Part shown: one piece after another, positions 9,131 through 16,697 of the stretch
Numbering within the stretch: the first letter of the stretch is position 1
Layout of the letters: every line of letters starts with the position of its first letter
NCBI GenBank assembly: GCA_022010055.1
Contig: CP091737.1
Span: 1,612,001 to 1,676,000 of the forward strand
Source of the DNA: Treponema sp.
GTDB taxonomy: Bacteria > Spirochaetota > Spirochaetia > Treponematales > Treponemataceae
Direction of reading: 5' to 3'
DNA: 64,000 nt
The notes under the pieces: generated by a model
What the model was told of the DNA's origin: nothing
The model's input: only the letters and a program-made list of their open reading frames with translations
The model's database searches: none
Program-made: the position numbers and the translations under genes

Positions 9131-10128
9131 TTATATCTGATTTTTTTCCGAAACTTCTTTTGAGCGTAAAGATACGCTTTCTGTATATTCAAATTGAATT
9201 AATACAGAATTTGCCTTTGTGTAACTCTGTAACTTAGACTCCAGCTTTTCTTTTGAAAAATCTTTTTTAAAGAGTTTATCAAGATGTATGACAAATTTTA
9301 CATTTTTATTTGAAAAATCTGCCTCTTTGTATTTTTTTCTATATCATTTATATCGCATTTTTCTATTATATTTTGAGGGAATCCAAAGGTTTCTCTTTTT
9401 ACTTTTATACCATCAGACTCAATTGATATGGAATAAAAACCGCCGTTATGAGTTTCTCCGAAATTTCTTGGATAGATGCTACCTGAATAGTAACATTCAC
9501 CGACACCGGGAATTCTTTGCGGTTCGTGTATATGTCCGCAAGCATAATAATCTGCGTTTATTTTTTTTAAGAGTGCCACAGGAATTGCTGTTGGGTGAGA
9601 TTCGTCAATAGTGATTGAATTCTGAAAAATAGCAGAACGTATTTCGTTGTGAATGACAGCGATTCTCGGATAATCTCTTCTCTCGGGGATATGATTTATG
9701 AAATCTATATAATTCTGTTGTATAGCCTTATTAATATCGGAGAAGCATACGAAATCTTGTTTTCTCGGTTCTGGCATAGCAATTAATTCAAATTTTCCAT
9801 ACCTAGAATTTATTAGTGTAAATATATTCTGCTTGAAAACTTTCGCCCCGAATGTTTCAAATATATCACATGAGCCAGCTGGCTCATGTGAAGGAGTTCC
9901 TGTAATAATTATTACATCTGTAAGTTCGCATAACTCCTTCACTGATTTTACAAAATCTACGAACCCAGAATTTTCCGTTGCTGTTATGGTTGAATCCCAG
10001 AAATCGCCTGCGATAAGGATAATAGATGGTGTTTTTTTTACAAAATCTTTAATTATTGATAATGCTTCGAGACAATATTTTTTTCTTTCTTTATTACAAT
10101 GCAAATCAGCTATATGGATAAAATTCAT
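9131..10128 (-). CDS. sbcD: SbcD/Mre11-like nuclease, frameshifted near 3' end
   Basis: About 332 aa after adding one A in the A7 run at 9332-9338. Calcineurin-type metallophosphoesterase motifs: DLH (8-10), AGDFWD (about 40-45), GTPSHE (about 79-84), a VIHNE block and CGHIHEP near 213. These residues bind the two manganese ions of Mre11-type nucleases. As read, the uncorrected frame stops at 9298. A 26-bp perfect palindrome lies inside the gene at 9866. Confidence 0.85.
9866..9891. repeat. 26-bp perfect palindrome inside sbcD
   Basis: Arms of 13 bp (TCACATGAGCCAG and its complement) with no spacer. It encodes part of the conserved GTPSHE segment and the residues after it. Confidence 0.9.
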
Positions 10129-10134
10129 AGTCCT

Positions 10135-10162
10135 ATTATATTTTGTGAATATTACGAACGGC
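10135..10162 (-). promoter_or_regulatory. GCCGTTC-class promoter for sbcDC
   Basis: Minus strand: GCCGTTC (10156-10162), 15 nt, perfect TATAAT (10135-10140). The start codon of sbcD follows within 10 bases, so the message would be leaderless or nearly so. Confidence 0.65.
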
Positions 10163-10186
10163 TAATAGAGTGTTATTGTATTTTTC

Positions 10187-10411
10187 TTACTCTTCGATAA
10201 TAAACATATTGCTTGATATATTTCTGCCTAAATACATAAAATGGATAACACCACAAGTGTCTATGCGGTACTCGTCATTGTCAGGCGTGTACTTTCTCCA
10301 GAATCTAACTAGAGTAAAATAAAGAAAATTCTTATTGGGAATGTAAATTGACAGTGAGAAAGCCGATGTTAATGCAAACATAAATATCACCGCTATTAGA
10401 AATTTCTTCAT
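10187..10411 (-). CDS. Small exported protein
   Basis: 74 aa. Residues 1-21 form a signal peptide (MKKFLIAVIFMFALTSAFS). The mature part is short, aromatic and basic with one Cys. No lipobox. Start overlaps the preceding stop (TAATG) and has AAAGGAG. Function unknown. Confidence 0.65.
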   Translation of the reverse strand: MKKFLIAVIFMFALTSAFSLSIYIPNKNFLYFTLVRFWRKYTPDNDEYRIDTCGVIHFMYLGRNISSNMFIIEE

Positions 10412-10620
10412 TACTGTTGCTCCTTTTTAACTTTATCAACTGCAAAATAGTATCTACCACAGGCGTTTATCTCATCGCAGATGTCATTTAGTTCTACATC
10501 GGTGTATAAGTCCTTTATCACGCAGTATGGATGTCCATCGTCTTTTTTGCAGAAGTTGCAATATCCGCATTTCATATCATCTCTTTGAATATCACTCATA
10601 CTTCTCCCATGAATCTTCAC
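10411..10620 (-). CDS. Small cysteine-rich protein
   Basis: 69 aa with CGYCNFCKKDDGHPYC, a C-x2-C-x2-C knuckle suggesting a zinc site. MSDIQRDD is a possible later start at residue 8. No family recognised. Confidence 0.6.
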   Translation of the reverse strand: MKIHGRSMSDIQRDDMKCGYCNFCKKDDGHPYCVIKDLYTDVELNDICDEINACGRYYFAVDKVKKEQQ

Positions 10621-10699
10621 TCTGGAGCTGCCTTATACGCTCCTGGCAGATATGGATAATCTTCTGATAGTCCATTATGCGTGATGAGGTGGATGACAT
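10592..10699 (-). CDS. Possible 35-aa protein
   Basis: Short open frame (MSSTSSRIMDYQKIIHIC...) of charged helix. It overlaps the next start and has only a weak ribosome binding site. Kept because the region is otherwise empty and the frame is gene-dense. Confidence 0.3.
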   Translation of the reverse strand: MSSTSSRIMDYQKIIHICQERIRQLQSEDSWEKYE

Positions 10700-10717
10700 T
10701 CCGGCTTCTGTTTTTTT

Positions 10718-10831
10718 CTATATTTCTGTCTCATCTAGCTCTTTGAAGAGTTTTTTCAATTTACTTAACTGAATCTCTGAATAAACAATAGATACAATAC
10801 CACCAACTATTACAATAATGCTCCAAACCAT
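10718..10831 (-). CDS. Small membrane protein, 37 aa
   Basis: One hydrophobic segment at residues 2-17 (VWSIIVIVGGIVSIVY) and a charged helical tail. The start abuts the upstream stop. Size and shape fit phage membrane peptides of unknown role. Confidence 0.5.
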   Translation of the reverse strand: MVWSIIVIVGGIVSIVYSEIQLSKLKKLFKELDETEI

Positions 10832-11239
10832 TTATTCTGATGCCCCTATCTTTTCAAAACATTTTTTTAATTTCGGAAATTGAATAGCTATCCAGTCAAC
10901 TAACTCTTCGTTTTCAGCCCATTTATTCTCACTGCTTAAACCACTTTCATATATAAAAGCGTGTATCAGTTCGTGTCGAATAACTTTCAAGCCTAGCAAA
11001 TCCAATTTTTTTAATACTAAAGAACTTTCATCCCCTCCTGTGAAAATTGATTTGTCTATGATAATTTCTTTTGAAAGAAACTCACAATAACCATCTGCTC
11101 CGTCAAGTTTTTCATCATCTTCTCTTCTCTTAAAGAGAATTTTATACTCTTCACCTAGAACAGAAATTTTTTTGGGGAAACCGGAAAGGACATTCATCTT
11201 GTTTTTATCAGTCATTATTTTATCTCTCAAATGTTTCAA
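10832..11239 (-). CDS. HExxH metallopeptidase-like protein
   Basis: 135 aa. HELIH near residues 90-94, then a glutamate in WAENEELVD about 15 residues later, fits a zincin active site (HExxH plus downstream Glu), similar to small phage peptidase-like proteins. Residues before it are strand-rich. A second HExxH protein is encoded next to it. Substrate unknown. Confidence 0.65.
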   Translation of the reverse strand: MKHLRDKIMTDKNKMNVLSGFPKKISVLGEEYKILFKRREDDEKLDGADGYCEFLSKEIIIDKSIFTGGDESSLVLKKLDLLGLKVIRHELIHAFIYESGLSSENKWAENEELVDWIAIQFPKLKKCFEKIGASE

Positions 11240-11754
11240 AATCTTTTTGAAACTTCTCCAAGTGAATCAGCCCATTTTTCCCAAGGTTGCGAATAATACC
11301 ATCTGACTCTCTTTTTTGCAGACCATTTTTTATGTAGAGTCCTGTTTATTATGTTTCCGCAGACAGAAGGAATCCCTATAATAATTAGATATAGCCATCC
11401 GAGATACAGGCTCTGTCTTTGATGTCCGTATTCGTGTCTTACAGTATTTTCAGACAGCCTCAAATCGCTGTCTATTATTATGCGACTGCCTAGTGATATG
11501 CCGCTGTCGCATAAGTGTTTCACGGTATACATAGAAATTTTTGTTACCACAGTAATAATATCGCTGTGCAAATCCAGTGTTCTGATATTATGGATAAAAC
11601 CTTTGTGCAGGACATTATTCTTGTCATAGTAGACTATAAAGTGTCCTTTTTTTTTGTTTTTCAGATTAACCAGAAGTATACACGCACCTACAAAATTTTG
11701 CGGCAGTTGCCATATCCATAATAGGACTGTTTTAATGATTGTAAAGAATTTCAT
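11236..11754 (-). CDS. Membrane-linked HExxH protein
   Basis: 172 aa. Hydrophobic N-terminus (about 1-28), HEYGH near residues 108-112, then a transmembrane stretch (LYLGWLYLIIIGIPSVCG), and a late WEKWAD that could supply a third ligand. Architecture of a membrane zinc peptidase, unassigned. It overlaps the neighbouring peptidase gene by 4 bp, so the two are probably made together. Confidence 0.65.
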   Translation of the reverse strand: MKFFTIIKTVLLWIWQLPQNFVGACILLVNLKNKKKGHFIVYYDKNNVLHKGFIHNIRTLDLHSDIITVVTKISMYTVKHLCDSGISLGSRIIIDSDLRLSENTVRHEYGHQRQSLYLGWLYLIIIGIPSVCGNIINRTLHKKWSAKKRVRWYYSQPWEKWADSLGEVSKRF

Positions 11755-11772
11755 CCCGGCTCCTTTTCTTTA

Positions 11773-12582
11773 TTAATTTTTATCAAATTCATCTACCATT
11801 GTATAAGGGTAGATTTCGTGGGCTAAGTCATAAGCCGCTTTTACCCTTGGAATTAAATGCGGATATATGGAAAGAAGTTCCTTCCATCCCTTCTTGTGCT
11901 GTATCTCAAGGTGTTCGTAATGTGTGAGCCTAAGGAAATTCCACACGCAATTCCTATATTCAGGGTGAGCGGACTTTGTGATTATATGGGCAATCTCAAG
12001 TGTTCCGTCATTGATTCCGCTTGCCATTGATACATTGTTTACTTCGCACCACTCGTCAATAGAAAGAAGATTTCCGTCTGAATTATAGTCGCACGGATTG
12101 CCCTTTCCGACAGAAGTGTTTCGCTTGAAATCCTGAAACAGCTCCTTGACTTCAATCTGCTGCCGGTCTGTAAGGTCGCAGTATTCTACTATCAAACCTA
12201 TTATCGAGTTTATGAAATGTGCCGCCTGCTGCTTTGACATCTCCGAGAGATGTATAGGAACAAGTTCATTAGGATTTCTCAAATCAGGCTCCTTATCCGC
12301 ATAATCCCTTAGTAGAGATTCGTACATCTTCCTGTTTTCTTTGTCTGTGGGTTTTCTGCCATAGTTGCACTGAAACAGAATAGAGCACAACGCAAAGACG
12401 GTCTTAACTTGGTCATAGGTCTTGTTTCCTCTTGAGCAGTTTATTGCGACTGTAACGAACCTGTTTCCTACTGTGTTACAGAATGTGTCTAATGACGAAC
12501 GCTCCGCCGGAGTAGCCGGTATAAGCAGGAACGAGCCGTTATTGAACTGCCTGGGCACTGCCCTTATCACAACCTTTTCCAT
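11773..12582 (-). CDS. Putative HNH-type nuclease
   Basis: 269 aa. The C-terminal third has LEIAHIITKSAHPEY, then NCVWNFLRLTHYEHLEIQHKKG: the H...N...H spacing of an HNH/beta-beta-alpha-metal nuclease, as in the phage HNHc family placed near recombination genes. N-terminal domain unassigned. Divergent from the leaderless regulator-like gene at 12718. Confidence 0.65.
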   Translation of the reverse strand: MEKVVIRAVPRQFNNGSFLLIPATPAERSSLDTFCNTVGNRFVTVAINCSRGNKTYDQVKTVFALCSILFQCNYGRKPTDKENRKMYESLLRDYADKEPDLRNPNELVPIHLSEMSKQQAAHFINSIIGLIVEYCDLTDRQQIEVKELFQDFKRNTSVGKGNPCDYNSDGNLLSIDEWCEVNNVSMASGINDGTLEIAHIITKSAHPEYRNCVWNFLRLTHYEHLEIQHKKGWKELLSIYPHLIPRVKAAYDLAHEIYPYTMVDEFDKN

Positions 12583-12599
12583 ATATTCTTCATATTAAT

Positions 12600-12634
12600 A
12601 TATAATAAGTGTATTTACAATACACTTATTATAT
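12600..12634. promoter_or_regulatory. 35-bp perfect inverted repeat, operator candidate
   Basis: 15-bp arms (ATATAATAAGTGTAT and complement) around TTACA, between the divergent genes at 12582 and 12718. Too A+T-rich and lacking a G+C stem for a terminator. Fits an operator for a dimeric repressor. Confidence 0.65.
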
Positions 12635-12681
12635 AAAATATATATAATAATTTAAGTAAAATATATAAATCATATACCATA

Positions 12682-12711
12682 TTGACATCCGTAAAAAAAC
12701 CTGGATATACT
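12682..12711 (+). promoter_or_regulatory. Sigma-70 promoter, leaderless transcript
   Basis: TTGACA (12682-12687), 18 nt, TATACT (12706-12711). The ATG of the downstream gene starts at 12718, where transcription should begin, so the mRNA would lack a leader. Confidence 0.7.
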
Positions 12712-12717
12712 GAGGCT

Positions 12718-13005
12718 ATGGAAAAGAAATCTGCACAACTTTACAGCAAGACATTTGAAACTATCAGTAAGAACCGTGGCGAGAAAAATATAGCCACATT
12801 TATCGACGATGCTGTGAATTATTACGTAATGGCAAATTCAGAAAGAAGAGATATTGCGAGTATAAAGGAATCCCTCGACAGTATAAGGGAAACGCAGAGG
12901 ACAATCCTTGGGCTGAACTGCGAAATGCTTCGTCAGGCTGGAATTCTTAACGGAAACGGCGAGATGGACGTGCTGAAACGGAGCGGCAATAACCAAAATC
13001 AATAG
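12718..13005 (+). CDS. Small regulator-like protein
   Basis: 95 aa. Residues about 1-45 (YSKTFETISKNRG, then ATFIDDAVNYYVM) resemble a ribbon-helix-helix DNA binder; the rest is coiled coil. The start at 12718 is chosen because an in-frame TTG at 12682 is the promoter -35 box. Its promoter, leaderless start and neighbouring dyad match a self-regulating repressor layout. Function inferred. Confidence 0.6.
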   Translation: MEKKSAQLYSKTFETISKNRGEKNIATFIDDAVNYYVMANSERRDIASIKESLDSIRETQRTILGLNCEMLRQAGILNGNGEMDVLKRSGNNQNQ

Positions 13006-13026
13006 AAAAAAAAGAGAAATAGAAAA

Positions 13027-13046
13027 CCACCGAAATCTTTCGGTGG
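13027..13046 (+). terminator. Terminator-like hairpin
   Basis: CCACCGAA / TTCGGTGG with a 4-base loop, 20 bases after the stop of the regulator-like gene. No T-tract follows, so it may be a weak terminator or an RNA-stabilising hairpin. Confidence 0.45.
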
Positions 13047-13050
13047 CAAG

Positions 13051-13118
13051 ATATTAATTAACGGAATGTAAAACTTGTTTTACAATATTAATTAACGGAA
13101 TGTAAAACTTATTTTACA
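13051..13118. repeat. Tandem 34-bp repeat, two copies
   Basis: Units 13051-13084 and 13085-13118 differ at one base. Each holds an inverted repeat (TGTAAAACTTGTTTTACA in copy 1). The second copy includes the last codons of the methylase gene, so it looks like a tandem duplication of that 3' end. Confidence 0.85.
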
Positions 13119-13720
13119 TTGGTAGATAAACATTTCCTTTTTAAAACGTAATTCTGAATATCAAGAATTTTTATCATCGGTAAACCGTCATAAGTGTTAT
13201 CAAATATAAACCAGCCTGTATTCAGCATACCACACTCGAATTTTCCGTCCTCTCTGAATGGTCTGTCATAGGCTACCTTTCTGTCAAATGGCAGTACGTA
13301 TTTCAGGTTTTTCCAAAGTCCATTTACATTTCTGTTATGACAGCAGAAATAGTCAAGTTTGCCAATTACTATAGTATAGTTGCTGATGTATTTTGCCTGA
13401 TTGACAAATTCGTCAAACAATTTGAACGGTGGATTCATTATTACAATGTCGTAAAATTTCTTTTTAATCATTTCGTCAAGGAAATCATAGCCGCCCATAA
13501 TATCTCGCTCGATAATATTATGGAAACCATATTTTCTTAGCACATCGCCTATTCTTTTGTTTCCACAACAAGGGTCTAAAATGATACTTTCCCTATCTAC
13601 ACCTGCAAGTGTCGGTATTAAAACTTCTGTGCAAGCATATGGCGTTTCGTAGAAATCGTTTTTCGGACGTTCAGACTCCTTTTTTCTATTTGCGTATGGT
13701 TTACCCATTATATTCTCCAA
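13109..13720 (-). CDS. Adenine-type DNA methyltransferase-like protein
   Basis: 203 aa. LDPCCGNKRIG (about 47-57) occupies the SAM-binding motif I position and IMNPPF (about 92-97) is the catalytic N-P-P-F motif of N6-adenine methylases. Short for the family, with no visible target-recognition domain. It may protect phage DNA from host restriction. Confidence 0.75.
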   Translation of the reverse strand: MENIMGKPYANRKKESERPKNDFYETPYACTEVLIPTLAGVDRESIILDPCCGNKRIGDVLRKYGFHNIIERDIMGGYDFLDEMIKKKFYDIVIMNPPFKLFDEFVNQAKYISNYTIVIGKLDYFCCHNRNVNGLWKNLKYVLPFDRKVAYDRPFREDGKFECGMLNTGWFIFDNTYDGLPMIKILDIQNYVLKRKCLSTNVK

Positions 13721-13793
13721 TCAACTAGTTCGTTTTAATTTCTATGCCTTAATAAACACATTTAGGGTTATTTTTTATTACCTCTTTTTGAAC

Positions 13794-13816
13794 AGCTCCA
13801 CGAGGAGCTTTTTTTT
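13794..13816 (+). terminator. Rightward terminator
   Basis: AGCTCC / GGAGCT with a 4-base loop and eight T on the plus strand. No rightward gene precedes it closely; it may stop an antisense or unseen small RNA, or read-through from 12718. Confidence 0.65.
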
Positions 13817-13828
13817 CTCGTATTTATA

Positions 13829-14041
13829 TTACTTAGGGCAAGGAATTTCCACATCTTCACCATATTCAATAAACTCATCAATATTTTTTTCAATTTCCAC
13901 AATTATTCTATGAACTCCATTTATATTGTTCATTTTACGGAGTTTTATATCTTTTGAATGGCTTAATAAAAAATTATCCAGCTGGTTTAAACAGTCAAGA
14001 TAATTACATCGTCTTTCCGCACAACCCAGAAAACTACGCAT
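13829..14041 (-). CDS. Hypothetical protein, 70 aa
   Basis: Helical protein with CAERRCNYLDC near the N-terminus and an acidic C-terminus. No family recognised. Overlaps the upstream gene by 8 bp. Confidence 0.55.
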   Translation of the reverse strand: MRSFLGCAERRCNYLDCLNQLDNFLLSHSKDIKLRKMNNINGVHRIIVEIEKNIDEFIEYGEDVEIPCPK

Positions 14042-14207
14042 AATGACCTCCGCTAATCTGTATTCTCAAATTTCCAAAAAATATAACGTATGAGAAGTCA
14101 GAAACCCGATAAATATTAATTATATCCTTCTGCTTCAACTTTGATATTCTGATAAACCTGTTTACAGAATCTATGGTTGGAAGAGTTTCTGTCGATACAA
14201 CTTTCAT
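14034..14207 (-). CDS. Hypothetical protein, 57 aa
   Basis: MKVVSTETLPTIDSVNRF..., mixed strand and helix, ends GGHYA. A strong AAGGAG lies 8 bases before the ATG, and it overlaps the next gene by 8 bp. No family recognised. Confidence 0.55.
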   Translation of the reverse strand: MKVVSTETLPTIDSVNRFIRISKLKQKDIINIYRVSDFSYVIFFGNLRIQISGGHYA

Positions 14208-14324
14208 CTTGTTTTCTCCTTTACAAAAAGAATGATAATTTTGTTCAGTATATTTTTGACAACACTAAATATAGTGCTGCCAATTTCGGTTGCCAATAGA
14301 TATAGTGAAAATAATAATCGGCAA

Positions 14325-14352
14325 TTGATTTTTTAAATCTCTCCGATATAAT
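14325..14352 (+). promoter_or_regulatory. Sigma-70 promoter for the 14384 gene
   Basis: TTGATT (14325-14330), 16 nt, perfect TATAAT (14347-14352). An upstream dyad CACTAAATATAGTG (about 14263-14276) may be an operator. Confidence 0.7.
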
Positions 14353-14383
14353 TGGATTATAAAGTCTTACAAGGAGGTTTGTT

Positions 14384-14596
14384 ATGTTCAAAACAAAAAA
14401 GTGGACCAGTTTTTTTGCTGGCATAAAAACCGTCGGTGTGCTTTACCCCCCTAAAATTCAGATCTCAAAAAGAACAGCATATTCTCCATGGGAGATTGTT
14501 TGGACTAGTTTTTCAAAAGCCGGAAACGATTTACAGTTCGCAATATCAGCAATAACAAATGAAACAAAAAACCCAACAAACACAAAAAACAGCTAA
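14384..14596 (+). CDS. Counter-oriented small protein with own promoter
   Basis: 70 aa, basic N-terminus (MFKTKKWTSFFAG), P-P-K and W-rich centre (YSPWEIVWTSF), N/T-rich tail. AAGGAGG ribosome binding site. It stands alone on the plus strand within a leftward array and has a good vegetative promoter, so it may be expressed in the lysogen. No family recognised. Confidence 0.6.
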   Translation: MFKTKKWTSFFAGIKTVGVLYPPKIQISKRTAYSPWEIVWTSFSKAGNDLQFAISAITNETKNPTNTKNS

Positions 14597-14601
14597 AACA
14601 C

Positions 14602-14946
14602 CTATTCAAAACGGAACAATTTCTCAACATCAGCTTGTTCTTCAAAAGTCTTTTTTTTCATCTCCAATAGCTTGTTGTTTTTACATTGTTCAAGAAATCT
14701 GCGACATTTGACTTTTTTCTGTGCAACAGTTCTGTTTGTGCCATCAATTTTTACACAGGCGAGATATTCACCAAAATTCTTGCAGTCGTCGCAATTTTTC
14801 ATTTTTCCGATAATTTCGTCTTTCTTCTGGATAATTCCAAGCAGCTCGCATTTTTCCTTTTCAAGCAAGTCAACATCAGAAGATGTCATCTCCAGCTTGA
14901 TGTATTTTCCGTTTACTTTGCCGTATAAATCGCCTATGTAGTTCAT
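14602..14946 (-). CDS. Hypothetical protein with Cys pairs
   Basis: 114 aa. Starts MNYIGDLYGKVNGKYIKLEM, a short beta-hairpin seen in many phage accessory proteins, then a coiled coil and CDDCKNFGEYLAC. Probable zinc site. Function unknown. Confidence 0.6.
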   Translation of the reverse strand: MNYIGDLYGKVNGKYIKLEMTSSDVDLLEKEKCELLGIIQKKDEIIGKMKNCDDCKNFGEYLACVKIDGTNRTVAQKKVKCRRFLEQCKNNKLLEMKKKTFEEQADVEKLFRFE

Positions 14947-15014
14947 TTGTAAATCTCCAATCTGTCATAGTTATTGCAGACATTGCAAAGTTCTCTTAAT
15001 TCGTTTTTAGTCAT
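14943..15014 (-). CDS. 23-aa leader-like peptide
   Basis: MTKNELRELCNVCNNYDRLEIYK. GAGGTG precedes the ATG and its stop overlaps the next start (ATGA), so it probably couples translation of the 114-aa protein. Resembles the truncated start of a family protein. Confidence 0.4.
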   Translation of the reverse strand: MTKNELRELCNVCNNYDRLEIYK

Positions 15015-15023
15015 TTTTACACC

Positions 15024-15212
15024 TCATACACTTTGATATTCAATCGACTCCATTAAAGCAATATTCTTTTCAGTTGCTTCAATTCCTAGTTTTTTACATA
15101 AACGGATTCTCAAAAAGTGCTTTATATATGTAAATATATAATTTGCACTTGCTCCACAAAAACCGTTTATGACTAAAACGACCGCAATCTTAATAGTTTC
15201 GTTTATGCCTAT
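15024..15212 (-). CDS. Possible membrane protein lacking a normal start
   Basis: Open for 62 codons with a transmembrane stretch (IKIAVVLVINGFCGASANYI) and a helical tail, but the only N-terminal start is ATA at 15210-15212 and there is no clear ribosome binding site. Either an ATG mutated or misread to ATA, or a decayed gene. Confidence 0.35.
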   Translation of the reverse strand: MGINETIKIAVVLVINGFCGASANYIFTYIKHFLRIRLCKKLGIEATEKNIALMESIEYQSV

Positions 15213-15221
15213 TTTTTGAAA

Positions 15222-15422
15222 TTAAGATTGCTCCCAATAATTACAAAAATACCTTGCAAACAAAGGTTCTATTAATTCGTCTTTATCAAAGTCCAGGGCT
15301 TCCGTTTCTAGGACTTTCAGACGACGATACTTGCAGTTTTTGCAAAACTTCGTTCTCTCCTTTATTTGTCTACGGCAAAAATCGGGAGCGACCGCTCCAT
15401 TTTTCTTGTATAATTGTGTCAT
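15222..15422 (-). CDS. Cysteine-rich small protein, 66 aa
   Basis: CRRQIKERTKFCKNCKYRR, a C-x2-C pair in a basic patch, plus a late Cys. Likely zinc-binding. It overlaps the neighbouring gene by 4 bp. No function recognised. Confidence 0.55.
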   Translation of the reverse strand: MTQLYKKNGAVAPDFCRRQIKERTKFCKNCKYRRLKVLETEALDFDKDELIEPLFARYFCNYWEQS

Positions 15423-15598
15423 TGCTCTACCTCGCTATGTTCCCTAGCAATTCTCATTGTTTCTTTATTTTCGGGGTCGTTTACAACTATCAATGCGTCA
15501 TAAACTGTCTTACAGTTAGGACAAGTAATTATTTCCATAGGTTTCATTTCTAAATCCCATTTGTGATTGCATTTTTCACAAACTGCTCTTACTATCAT
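15419..15598 (-). CDS. Zinc-ribbon protein
   Basis: 59 aa from the ATG at 15598 (a GTG at 15610 would add four residues). VCEKCNHKW and ITCPNCKTVY form two C-x2-C knuckles 20 residues apart, a classic zinc ribbon. Probably nucleic-acid or protein binding. Confidence 0.65.
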   Translation of the reverse strand: MIVRAVCEKCNHKWDLEMKPMEIITCPNCKTVYDALIVVNDPENKETMRIAREHSEVEQ

Positions 15599-15899
15599 TT
15601 TCCAGCTCACTTAAAAATTGCTCTGCTTCTTTAACTTTATGTTTATAAGGTACAAGATTCGAGTTGCCTTCTCTAAAATACCATACAAACCATTTTAAAA
15701 GTCCTTTGGCATTGGTGAGTTGTTCGTCTCGCTTTTTAAGATGTGGACATGGGTCATCTCCTTTACACCAATTATTTAACACACTATCTGCTTCACCTTT
15801 CAATTCTACATTTTCCTTACAGATAATCTCAAAACCCTGTTGTAATACAGGGTCTTTAAGTGCCATGCTAATTCTGTTTTTAATTTCGTCTTTAGTCAT
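15576..15899 (-). CDS. Hypothetical protein, 107 aa
   Basis: Start set at ATG 15899 after GGGAG. Helical, with one Cys pair region (NWCKGDDPCPHLKKRDE). No family recognised; similar layouts recur among the small proteins here. Confidence 0.55.
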   Translation of the reverse strand: MTKDEIKNRISMALKDPVLQQGFEIICKENVELKGEADSVLNNWCKGDDPCPHLKKRDEQLTNAKGLLKWFVWYFREGNSNLVPYKHKVKEAEQFLSELENDSKSSL

Positions 15900-15912
15900 T
15901 TTTTCACTCCCA

Positions 15913-16110
15913 TTAATATATTTCCATAATATCAAACACTTCTTCTGGATATTTATTACGCAATCTGCAAAGTTCTGTTACCGCTTTATACTGTTCACTC
16001 CATATAGACCAAATTATTTTTGTCTTTTTATTATAAACAGCAAAACCGTGGTGTAAAAAACCCAACTTCTGCTTAATGGCTAGTAAAATCAATTCTCTAC
16101 ACTTACGCAT
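15913..16110 (-). CDS. Hypothetical protein, 65 aa
   Basis: Basic helix then short strands (FAVYNKKTKIIWSIW) and a helical tail. No recognised domain. Begins directly before the previous gene's stop. Confidence 0.5.
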   Translation of the reverse strand: MRKCRELILLAIKQKLGFLHHGFAVYNKKTKIIWSIWSEQYKAVTELCRLRNKYPEEVFDIMEIY

Positions 16111-16434
16111 TTATTTACTCTCCTTTAGAAGTATAATTTCTTTCCAAGCGTAAACCTTTAGTTCTTCTGCTTTATTATTTGACCACCACCTAATTTTATT
16201 ATCTCCACCAATTATTGTATGTCCAATGCTATAGAATTTAACATTAACTACTTTACAGTAACACCATACGTTTTCACATTCTTTAGGATATTCACCTTTT
16301 GACGGATAATGCCATTCATTCGCCTTGTTATAACCAAACTCCGCACCATCTTCAAAAGCCTTACATACACTATCCCTTGCATCTTCTAAAAGTTTTTGAT
16401 GTGTACAATACTGCTCTGCTTCTTTCTCAAACAT
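16111..16434 (-). CDS. Hypothetical protein, 107 aa
   Basis: Contains EWHYPSKGEYPKE followed by strand-rich W/Y residues, loosely like DUF551-type phage proteins. The assignment is tentative. Confidence 0.5.
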   Translation of the reverse strand: MFEKEAEQYCTHQKLLEDARDSVCKAFEDGAEFGYNKANEWHYPSKGEYPKECENVWCYCKVVNVKFYSIGHTIIGGDNKIRWWSNNKAEELKVYAWKEIILLKESK

Positions 16435-16493
16435 AGCTCATTCTCCTAAAATAGTTCTCTGTTGTATTCATCTTTAAGGTTAGGCACAATCTT

Positions 16494-16682
16494 CTATTGC
16501 TCCTCATAAGGTTCAAACTTTTCATTGTTCTCACATTCAAAACTGTCAAATGGAGCTTCTCTCTTTGCTATACAAGTTCCATCAACATCACAATTTATAC
16601 AGAATCGACACTTCTCTTCTGTTGTCAATTTTGAAATAATAGGCTCTTGTTCTTCGTAATCATTAAGATTTATTCTATTCAT
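16494..16682 (-). CDS. Cysteine-rich small protein, 62 aa
   Basis: CRFCINCDVDGTC gives C-x2-C-x2-C-x5-C, a compact metal knuckle within an acidic protein. AAGGAGG ribosome binding site. Function unknown. Confidence 0.55.
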   Translation of the reverse strand: MNRINLNDYEEQEPIISKLTTEEKCRFCINCDVDGTCIAKREAPFDSFECENNEKFEPYEEQ

Positions 16683-16697
16683 TCTTGTACCACCTCC

